Source of the DNA: Tritrichomonas foetus
Taxonomy: Eukaryota; Parabasalia; Tritrichomonadida; Tritrichomonadidae
Direction of reading: 5' to 3'
NCBI GenBank assembly: GCA_001839685.1
Contig: MLAK01001068.1
Span: 1 to 35,399, forward strand
DNA: 35,399 nucleotides
The notes beneath the pieces were generated by a model, which was not told the DNA's origin, ran no database searches, and saw only the letters and a program-made list of their open reading frames with translations. Position 1 is the stretch's first letter; each line of letters starts with the position of its first letter. The translations under genes and the position numbers were made by a program. Positions 1 through 9,000 of the stretch are shown here, piece after piece.

Positions 1-132
1 GGATTTCAAAAAAGTTTTATTATTTTCAGGAGGTTCCAAAATCACTTCTTACTATTACTAACTACTTATGCTGCATCAACTATTCACTCGAAATCGACAT
101 TATCGCGCAAGTATGATGTAGACACAAGTGTG

Positions 133-3100
133 ATGTTCAATGGTGGAGATCATTTCAAACATGGAAACATTACGTCAAACAAATCATCGCCTTTGCAATT
201 AATCCAATCTTTCTCAATTGATGTTGGTCGATTTGATTTTGAGAGTTCATGGGTCAACAAAATTCGTCTTTTTATTTTTCCATTATTTTTATTAATCACA
301 GGACTTGGACCTGTAATGATAGAAACAGATGATATGGATTCAATATCAAAAAGTATATATAATATATTCAAATACATTATTATCTTAACACCAGAAGATT
401 CATCATTTACTATTATTCTTTCTCTAAATTTGGCTTTTTTAATTGTTTACATTTCACTAATAATATTTCTCTTGTACCTCATTAATTTATATAGAGATAA
501 TAGTTGTCCAACAACTTTCCAAGTTAAGTTATGGGCGGTGATATCAAGAATCATCATGCCAATATTTACACCTTATTTTTCTCATATTTTTTCCAAATCA
601 TTATATGATTTATTGTTTGGAAATAGTACTGATTCATCGATATCTTCATTTGTTATCTCTATTCCATTGTTATTAATACAGTTTCTTTATATATTTTTTT
701 CATGTTCAGTATATAATGCCACTCCAATAATACGAAATAATGATGCTTCTCAATTATGGTATTCAATGTCAAGCATAGATTGGTTGTTAAATTTAGTTCT
801 TTTTCTTCAAGTTTTTCTACAAAATATCTTATTTATTGCATCTCAGCCTGCTCGGTCAATTACTTTTGCCGTTTTTATTATTGTATTATCTTTCGGCTTT
901 GGTATCATGATTTTCCATAAATTACCTTACATTAGACCACAAACAAATTGTATTGTACTTGCAGCAGCTTTCTCCGCACCATTCTGCTCAATTTTACCAT
1001 TGATTTCTCATTATGTTCATAGTGGTGATGCCATAGGCCTTGCAGTTGTAATCATAATAGTGATATTAAATTTAATAATATGCAGAGCACTTGTTAATCA
1101 TCGAATTAAAAAGATTTTATTCAAGTTTGATATTCTTCAAGAAGAAGAAGAAGATGCTACAGATTTAGATCCTTTAAGATCTGCTTTTATTCAACTCATT
1201 CCTCCTCAAGAAGCAGATTTTTCACTTCTAAATATAAAAGGAGCAGCTGAACTATCACTCTATCTCAGAATTGGGTATTTATTTGGACAGCAGGATGTAA
1301 ATAATCAAAATTTTATAAAATGGGCTCTTGATCAAAATTCGAAAACCGATCTAATATTAAGTGCTTGTCAAATATCTTATTCTATACAAAATAATGTTAG
1401 AATTCTAAATACACTTGAGCAGTGCTGTCATAAACTTAGTAATGCACCATATAATTATCGATCATTTGTTATTTTATTTAATCATTTAAGACAAGAGCTT
1501 TTAACGCAATTAAATCAACCATTATTAGAAGCCATTGGAAAAGCTAAAAAATCCACACATAATTTGCAATCAAAAATTGCAGAATATTGGGGTTCTGTTC
1601 TAAAACAAAAAGTAGATGCAATGTTATCAATTTTGCCTGATATATCATCTGAAATGATAAAAACTGATATTCTTTATGAAAGACTCCTTAGAAATTATTC
1701 TAAGTCTCCAACTGTATACCGTGAAACTGTTCTTTTTTATCATAAATCTTTAGGTGAGCATCATAAAACGCTGGATGCTCAATCTAATTACAATAAATAT
1801 CGAAACTCAAATTCAAACTCTGATTCTACTGACGAGTCAACTTCAACTTCATATGCCAATGTTGATAATGATTTTAAGGATAGAATGGAATCATGGGTTG
1901 CAGCTCAAAATGTTATTGATAATTTACCAGTTACTTCATTGAAATGGCTTATTGCACTCATTATATTAGTATTTTGTGCTGCCTTCATCGTTCCAATCAT
2001 AATTTTAGCTGTATCACTTCATGATATTAGTGATTTTCAAGCCACAATTGAACCTGTTCAAACAATTGGAATGATTGAACATGATATATCACGAATTCCA
2101 CAACTACTTCGCCGGAAACAATTATGGAAACTTGGTGAAGTCGGGCCATGGATTGAAAATACAGGACCTCCATTGGGGACAATTTTAGAGTTTATTACTG
2201 AAGAAGAGATTATTCCAACTGTTGAAGTTTATTCTGAAGAAATTTCTAGATTATCAGAAAAATTTTTAACATTATGTACAAAAGGATCAGCAATTTATGA
2301 TTCATGTTTGAATATGTCCCACAAAATGGAAAATGGTGACTCTGTTAGTGAAACCAGTGTATATAATATGATCACTACGTTTAATTCAATGACTGAAGCA
2401 ATTTATCGAGATCCAACTTTTGATTGGGAAAATGCAGATAAATCAACAAACTTTCTATTTTTATTTCAAAATATGGATGAATTATATTCATCTGTTAGTG
2501 ATATGCTATTAATTCTACGTCACGAAATAATAGGTTACAAAGATTACTTCAAAATAATGACTATTGTTTGGTTGGTTCTTATTTGGGCTTTTCCTGTTTT
2601 ATTTATAACACCACTTATTGTTTTAACGATATATTTCATAAAAAGAGATTTTAACTTTAAATTAAAATTATTTTTCCAGTTACCTAAAAGTGAGATCTCT
2701 GCACTTAGATGGTCAAATAAATCGAAGAAAAGGAAATCTCATAATATTGGTCCAAGTCAACCTGCCCAAAGTATTAATGAAACAAGTAGTAATTCACTAT
2801 TTGACACACCAAATGAAAGAAACGAAGATATGATTGATAATCTTGCAACAATTCCAAGGAAAACAACAAGTTTATATTTCAATTTTATACTTTGCTTAGT
2901 GATAATAATTTTATTTGTTTCAATAATGACTTCAATCGGAATTGTTGTCTTTAATACATCAATGTCCGATATAATTGAGATGTCAAACGGCTATGTCGAA
3001 GCAATAGAAATAACATCGGGATGTTTGGCTTCGTATGTTTGGACCCAAGAAATATTTACAATGAACCCTTTACTATACAATGTTGATGAATTAAAAAGTA

Positions 3101-4833
3101 AAGGAAATGCATATATCGAACAATTCACTTCTATGTTTGATACATTCTTGTATGGTGGCAATAAATCATTTACTGCAGGGATTTTACTTGGCCAAGATGT
3201 CATTGATACATATATTGTGTCGAATATCGTTCAAAGTCATGACAATTATATTATTGATCCAGTTTATGGTGTACTTCATGAAGTTTATTTTTCAATGAGT
3301 TGCGAATCACAAATGAGATTATTAACCGAATTATCTTTATTCATTTTTTCACATTCACAGGATGCTATTGTATTATCATTTGCAGATGAATTTGTATATC
3401 ATTATGAACATTTATTATTTTCACACTTAGATACACATTTACAAAATGGAAGAGCACTGTTTTCTCAGAAAACAGTGAATTTGAGTCAAACAAAAACAGA
3501 TCAAATTATTCTTGTTTTTGTTGTAATGTTTATTGTTCAATTTATATATTTAATTTCGATTCTTTTAGGAAACTTTTTTACTTTAAAGCATCACATTATG
3601 ACACCTCATATATTATTAAAACTTGTCAACCCAGATGCTTTGTTGAAAAGCCAAACAATTGTAAAATGGTTTAGTGGAATTCTAACTCCAGCAACACGCA
3701 TTGCCAATATTGAAAACAGAGATCACACTCCTGTAGGATTTTCTGATTTCGTAGTTCAACATTCTAAATGTGGTTTGATAATTACTAATGACTCAACTCA
3801 AGTTGTAAAAATCAATGATGCAGTTTGTACTTTATTCAAAATCGAAGAAAAAGATATTGTTGATGCCAATATCATAGAATTTTTATCCCAAAGAATAATT
3901 GATAATGATAGACAAAATATAATTAGACATCTTGAACATCAAACTAAGAAAATGAAAAATGGAACTTCAAGGGATAATCGGTACCATATAAGTGCTTCAA
4001 TCATTGGTGCAAATTCACAAGTGGTTTTCTTATCAATATCACTTGTTGGATATAATGATGATGGTGATGATGCAGATGACAGAAATGATTATGCCCCACC
4101 AGCTCGTGCTTTTTCTGTAATTCTATATGATAGAACAACCGAACATTATCAAGAAGCACTTGTTGAATCTGAAAAGAAAAAGAGTGAAACATTAATCACT
4201 TCTCTAATGCCAGCATCAATCATTAAACGATTAAATGATGGCGAAACCGATATTTCTTTTGAAGTACAAAAAACTACTATATTATTTGCTTCTGTTTATG
4301 AATGGTCGAAATTGATTTCTAATATGAGTGCTGTCCAAGTTGTTTCATTTTTGAATAAATTATTTTCAGGTTATGATGAAGAACTCGAAAACTTTCCAAC
4401 AATAACAAAACTTAAAACAATTGGTCACATTTATATGATTGCATGCGGATTATTCTCTGATTTATCAGTTAATTCAGCTCAAATAATGACTGAATATGCA
4501 CTAAAAATGCTGCAAATTGTAGATAATTTAGGAAAAGAACTTGATCTTAATTTTCAAATTACGGTTGGATTAAATACAGGTCCAATAAATTGTGGAATAT
4601 TGGGACACACGAGACCCGTATTTGATATCATTGGCGATTCTGTTAATGTAGCTTCAAGAATGAATTCAAGTGGAGTACCTGGGCTTTTGCAAATAAGTGA
4701 AACAACGTATGAAGATATAAAATTTTTGAAATTTAATATTCGTGAAAGAGGTGAAATCCAAATCAAAGGAAAAGGTCTCAGAAAAACTTATTTGGTTTCT
4801 TTACCTACTGAACCAAAATCATCAGACAAATAA
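133..4833 (+). CDS. Multi-pass membrane protein with PAS and class III nucleotide cyclase domains (C2-like)
   Basis: The 1566-residue protein has about eight hydrophobic segments in residues 43-322, a soluble region, then membrane segments near 604-628, 809-836, 914-940 and 1123-1149, with two probable extracellular loops between them. A PAS-like domain follows (about 1203-1335, starting FSDFVVQHSKCGLII), then a class III cyclase homology domain (about 1373-1560). This layout is typical of trichomonad adenylate/guanylate cyclases, which would make cAMP or cGMP at the plasma membrane. Adenine and transition-state positions are present: K1428 in KTIG, D1498 in FDIIG, N1505 and R1509 in VNVASR. 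The two metal-binding aspartates are not: FAD is FAS (S1387) and IGD is IGH (H1432). The domain alone should therefore not coordinate metal and may need a partner chain. I start at ATG 133; the GTG at 130 is unlikely in a eukaryote. The frame stays open to base 1 without another ATG, so an upstream exon or start cannot be excluded. The stop reads TAAA. Confidence 0.85.
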   Translation: MFNGGDHFKHGNITSNKSSPLQLIQSFSIDVGRFDFESSWVNKIRLFIFPLFLLITGLGPVMIETDDMDSISKSIYNIFKYIIILTPEDSSFTIILSLNLAFLIVYISLIIFLLYLINLYRDNSCPTTFQVKLWAVISRIIMPIFTPYFSHIFSKSLYDLLFGNSTDSSISSFVISIPLLLIQFLYIFFSCSVYNATPIIRNNDASQLWYSMSSIDWLLNLVLFLQVFLQNILFIASQPARSITFAVFIIVLSFGFGIMIFHKLPYIRPQTNCIVLAAAFSAPFCSILPLISHYVHSGDAIGLAVVIIIVILNLIICRALVNHRIKKILFKFDILQEEEEDATDLDPLRSAFIQLIPPQEADFSLLNIKGAAELSLYLRIGYLFGQQDVNNQNFIKWALDQNSKTDLILSACQISYSIQNNVRILNTLEQCCHKLSNAPYNYRSFVILFNHLRQELLTQLNQPLLEAIGKAKKSTHNLQSKIAEYWGSVLKQKVDAMLSILPDISSEMIKTDILYERLLRNYSKSPTVYRETVLFYHKSLGEHHKTLDAQSNYNKYRNSNSNSDSTDESTSTSYANVDNDFKDRMESWVAAQNVIDNLPVTSLKWLIALIILVFCAAFIVPIIILAVSLHDISDFQATIEPVQTIGMIEHDISRIPQLLRRKQLWKLGEVGPWIENTGPPLGTILEFITEEEIIPTVEVYSEEISRLSEKFLTLCTKGSAIYDSCLNMSHKMENGDSVSETSVYNMITTFNSMTEAIYRDPTFDWENADKSTNFLFLFQNMDELYSSVSDMLLILRHEIIGYKDYFKIMTIVWLVLIWAFPVLFITPLIVLTIYFIKRDFNFKLKLFFQLPKSEISALRWSNKSKKRKSHNIGPSQPAQSINETSSNSLFDTPNERNEDMIDNLATIPRKTTSLYFNFILCLVIIILFVSIMTSIGIVVFNTSMSDIIEMSNGYVEAIEITSGCLASYVWTQEIFTMNPLLYNVDELKSKGNAYIEQFTSMFDTFLYGGNKSFTAGILLGQDVIDTYIVSNIVQSHDNYIIDPVYGVLHEVYFSMSCESQMRLLTELSLFIFSHSQDAIVLSFADEFVYHYEHLLFSHLDTHLQNGRALFSQKTVNLSQTKTDQIILVFVVMFIVQFIYLISILLGNFFTLKHHIMTPHILLKLVNPDALLKSQTIVKWFSGILTPATRIANIENRDHTPVGFSDFVVQHSKCGLIITNDSTQVVKINDAVCTLFKIEEKDIVDANIIEFLSQRIIDNDRQNIIRHLEHQTKKMKNGTSRDNRYHISASIIGANSQVVFLSISLVGYNDDGDDADDRNDYAPPARAFSVILYDRTTEHYQEALVESEKKKSETLITSLMPASIIKRLNDGETDISFEVQKTTILFASVYEWSKLISNMSAVQVVSFLNKLFSGYDEELENFPTITKLKTIGHIYMIACGLFSDLSVNSAQIMTEYALKMLQIVDNLGKELDLNFQITVGLNTGPINCGILGHTRPVFDIIGDSVNVASRMNSSGVPGLLQISETTYEDIKFLKFNIRERGEIQIKGKGLRKTYLVSLPTEPKSSDK

Positions 4834-5361
4834 ATGTTTGTATTCTATCATCATTTTATCCAAAATAATCTTAATTTTATTGTTTTTATATAATGTATTG
4901 AAAGCATATCACTAAAATGTCTTTATTTCTATAAAAACTCATAAAAATATAACTGACTAATCAGATCTTCCTCACTTATTCTGCCAGTATGTTTTAATAT
5001 TGGTATTTTCCTTTTCATCATACGTGCCAACATTCCAATTGATTTCGGAGAAAAGTGAAATAATCGATTTTCTGTAATTATCTGGTTGATTGTTCTGAAA
5101 AACTGAACTTGTCACATCATAATTTTTTAGTGTTTGTATGGTCACGTATTCGAAAGAAACGACCATATAAACTCAGAAAAAGCCAGCTTAATTGTTCATT
5201 TCGAAATATTGATCGATTTTTTTGGGCATGTGACTCATTTCATTAAAATGAACTTCACTTATTTAGTTTATAGACTTTCAGGTGACTCAATAGTTCAGAA
5301 AATAAGTTTTATTTAATAAAATGAAAATAAAACGTATGACATCAGACATTTGTTTATTTTC
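4834..5361. other. Spacer between the cyclase and eL6 genes
   Basis: This AT-rich convergent spacer holds the 3' ends of the cyclase and eL6 transcripts. The only reading frame of note is the 64-codon minus-strand one listed separately. I see no RNA gene or mobile element. Confidence 0.5.
4972..5166 (-). CDS. Hypothetical 64-residue ORF, doubtful
   Basis: An ATG-started frame of 64 codons (starting MVVSFEYVTIQTLKNYD) lies on the minus strand between two larger genes. Its amino acid mix is balanced rather than dominated by K, N, I and F as random AT-rich translations are, and that is the only argument for it. I recognise no family and no promoter element before the ATG. It could be a small gene, a decayed fragment or chance. 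Confidence 0.2.
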   Translation of the reverse strand: MVVSFEYVTIQTLKNYDVTSSVFQNNQPDNYRKSIISLFSEINWNVGTYDEKENTNIKTYWQNK

Positions 5362-5820
5362 TTAGAATTTCATTAAATGTGGGCGATCTCCCTTTCGGAG
5401 GCTGAATGTGGCGCTGAGATATTCGACAAGTTCTGGAACCTTGGCTGCGGCGGCCTTGACTGCATCGGAGTTGCTGTTGGAGTTAACACCGTCAACCTTT
5501 GTGGATGTAGCGATTAAGAAGTCTTGGTCAACGTCGATTGGTGGAACGACAACACCACAAACTGTGACAAGTCCAGCTCCTTTGTCAGCGACGACGACTG
5601 CGCGTTTTCCTTTGTGTTCACCATCGAGGATGATGACAACTGTTCCGACTGAAAGTGATTCGCGTGTTTTGCGTTCGGCTGATGGAGGAACATCAGCTTT
5701 GATTGGATCGATTTCTGCTGCGACTGCTGGGCGTGTGAATGAAACACGTGGGATTCCGCGCCATGTTGGGCGTGTTGGATCCTTCTTCTCAACTGGAGCG
5801 ATGAATAAAAGTTCGGCCAT
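5362..5820 (-). CDS. RPL6: 60S ribosomal protein eL6
   Basis: This 152-residue protein is the large-subunit ribosomal protein eL6. It begins near WRGIPRVSFTRP and carries the KOW-type segment GTVVIILDGEHKGKRAVVV, then the family signature DFLIATSTKVD, then a C-terminal stretch ending LSATFSLRKGDRPHLMKF that matches the usual eL6 tail (FAL..G..PH...F). It is shorter than animal and plant eL6 because the long basic N-terminal extension is missing. The ATG at 5820 is the natural start: GGCCTTT lies 9-15 bases upstream, as in the two other translation genes here. It is divergent from the CENP-C gene with 261 bases between the two ATGs. The stop is TAA. Confidence 0.93.
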   Translation of the reverse strand: MAELLFIAPVEKKDPTRPTWRGIPRVSFTRPAVAAEIDPIKADVPPSAERKTRESLSVGTVVIILDGEHKGKRAVVVADKGAGLVTVCGVVVPPIDVDQDFLIATSTKVDGVNSNSNSDAVKAAAAKVPELVEYLSATFSLRKGDRPHLMKF

Positions 5821-5828
5821 TATTTAAG

Positions 5829-5835
5829 AAAGGCC
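5829..5835 (-). promoter_or_regulatory. GGCCTTT start-site element before eL6
   Basis: On the minus strand the leader reads GAGGTTTGGCCTTTC, with eight bases between GGCCTTT and the ATG. CCTTT is the core of the M5 element described over transcription starts in Trichomonas vaginalis. The same heptamer precedes eS26 and NAC-beta at 12-15 bases. The assignment as a start-site element is inference from position. Confidence 0.5.
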
Positions 5836-6081
5836 AAACCTCTCATTTTCTATAGTTTATGTTTCATGCTATGACACTTTTGCCGATACCAAGATGAACG
5901 ATAACGGTGTATTTTTTGACCTTACCAAGAAAAATTTCAATCAGACTTTTTTATGAGATAAATGGTCAAACATATTCAAATGAAGACTTAATATGTTCAG
6001 AAAAAGTTGAAGATATTATGAGTAATTGAATACATGCATCAAAATCAAATTATTTGATAAACGGTCTTAGAGTGAATTTTG

Positions 6082-9000
6082 ATGGAGGCAGTCACTCCAA
6101 GTCGATCACCAAGTGATCGAGGATGGGGATGGACCCCACAGAAACCCACTACTAGAGGCCTTGCCCATGGTAAAAGAACAAACTCATTTCTTATTAAAGC
6201 CGTCGATGTTGATGAAAACGGATTAGAAAATGTCGATAATTTTTGGCAAAACATGCAAGTTGTTGACGGTAATTCATTCGAAGAACATCACAGATATGAT
6301 ATCTTTGAGTCAACAAATCCGACTCCTTCAAAATCTCCCGAACAAGAAAATATTTTCGAGACTCATACTTCAAATTCATCAGCACAATCTTCGCAATCCT
6401 CACAGTCGTCATCGAAAACTTTCCAGTCGCAAAGGAGTCTACACGATATGGTCGAAATCGAAACTTCAGAAATATTTCCAATTTCAATGCAATCACCACG
6501 ACGATCGGGAAACAATACAAATATCGAACAAGAACAACAAACCAAACCCCCAGAAACCCCCCAAACGTCTAACCGCTTCGACGATAACAAACTTACTGCA
6601 TTTAAGACGCCAGAAAAAGAAAATTCTATTGGTGAAGCAAAAGTTAGACGCATCGATGGAAAGGAAGACAATGAAACAAGCTTCGAAAAAGCAGATAATT
6701 TGGTTCAACGATATCTCTCAAAAAAAGATGTAAAAATGCCAGAAGTTTCACCTTATGTTTCAAAAAATCCACCACCGCCAGTTTCTCCTTTCCAGTCACC
6801 AAAAAGCACCAATCCAATCCATTCATCACCCATATCAATTTTAAAACCACCTCAAAAATCGCCTTCAACAAATCAAGATTCCACAAACACAAAATACATA
6901 GAAGGCCAATCACCAGACACAAGATTAAAAAATGCAGAAACAATCAACGATTTAATTCAATATTATGAAAAACAACAAAACGAAAACCAGAATAAAAATC
7001 AAAATATTGACGATATTATTTTTGAACAAAATCCAAATATGACTTATCATATGAATGATGATTATAAGGAGAAACCAGATTTTTATCCAAAAAAATACGA
7101 TAAAAGAAATAGAGGTGATAGAAAAAGCCGATTAGATTCTGAATATCTCCCACAGAATCGAAAAAGAATTGATGAATTTGAATATCAAGATAAAAAAAAA
7201 GACAATTTCCCACGTTTTGGAGACAAAAACATAGACAAATACAAATATCACTCTACAGAAAAACCAGATTCTCTTCGTAAAGAACTGGGGGAAATGATCT
7301 CAAAGGTTGCGCAAGATTTTAGCAAAGATAATAACCAGAATATTGCTAGCTATTATCCAAAACGATCTTTGAAATCAAAGAAAATTCACCAAAATGATTC
7401 AATTGATAAATATCAGGAAAGAATTACATTTGAATCACCGATTCATTCAAATCCAAATCATGAAGCAACTAATCTATTTCATAGAGAAAATGGATTATTT
7501 GATAAACGTATTCCATCTTCATCAAGTTCATCTTCAGAAACATCTTCAGACAGCGATGATCTAGAACTGAAATTTAGGCCACTGCTAGAAAATGTTAACC
7601 ATCAAATTAATACTCAGCAAGATTCATATTCACACTCAAAGCCAAATTTGAGCTTTTTGCATTCAAGGAAGCAAAAAAAGAATCGAGAAAGTGAACATGA
7701 CTTAGATACCTACCAAAAAGTGAAACGAATGCAAAATGAATCTCCTATTTCCAAAAACGAACATGAAAATTCAAAAGTCTTAAAAAATCATAAAAATGAA
7801 CCACGTAATAGTGAAAAAAACAAAAAATTAAAGCAATATGACACACAAAACCATTTTCAATCAAATGAAAATCCAAATTCTAAAAATGATCATCGAAATT
7901 CAAAATCTGAATCACATTCAAAGTTCATAAACAATAAATTAACAGAGAATGAAAACAGTGATGAATATGATGAAGTTCACAATGAGAGCCCAAAACCACA
8001 TTTTACTTACCTCTCACATGGTGACACCAATGCATTTCAAAAAGCGAAACCCATTCAAAGACTTCCACGAGCCGATTTTGATGAAAACGAATTTGACGAA
8101 AACGAGGTTATATCTGATGAATCTGACGCACCACCTGCTACTCCAATTAAACTCCCAAACGCAAATAATCGAGCGAACACCAACACAAATAATCAACGAA
8201 ATAACATCACAAATAATATGGAGAATTATGGAAGAGAAAAAACTGTTACGTTTGGATCAAAGGATGAAACAAGTCGACAAACCAAAACTTCTTATCCTTC
8301 GATTTTTTCATCATTCTCATTTACTCCACCCCCACAAAAAATTACCCTAAATCAAAATCAAAATCAAAATCAGAATCAATCATTTTTCCCACAAATTCCA
8401 CAGTATCCAAAACTCAATTCTTTCTTCACAGATATCAATAAAAACGCAGAAAATAAAAAATCTGATGCAATTCCATCAAACTCTTCTATTCCGCCAACAT
8501 TTTCAACTTTTAACAATTTCCAATCAGCATTTTCATTCCAAAGCCAAAATCAAACATCCGTCTCAAATTTGACTAAAAGTGATACAGAATTGAATGAAAA
8601 CAAAAATGCACTTCATATTTCACCAAATGACAAGGCTGATATAATTGAAAATGAAGAAAGTGAAAAACGTACAATAAACGGATTTACTTTCACTATCACC
8701 AAGAAAAACACCCCAGAATACCAGAATGATACAACACTAGAAGCTAATCTAGAAAACACAGAAAAACACATTGAAATTGGCGAAAAGCAAAGGGAAACCA
8801 AAAATGAAAAATTCGAAAGAGTATATTTAAATGTAACTTCACAGCCACCCTCAATAAACCAAAATGAACTTGATGCAGAAATCATCATTGCCCAAAATAG
8901 AACTGCCTCACGCTTATCCAGACTGGCACAACACCGTCATTCTTCATCATCAGACTCTTCAAGCGACGATGACGAAAATGATATCCTTAAAAGAACAAAG

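Noticed and set aside
5408..5827. 139-codon plus-strand frame over eL6
   Set aside because: It is antisense to a clear ribosomal protein gene, and its S/T/A-rich translation is what the complement of these codons gives.
6230..6733. 167-codon frame inside the CENP-C gene
   Set aside because: Out-of-frame shadow of low-complexity coding sequence; the main frame carries the conserved motifs.
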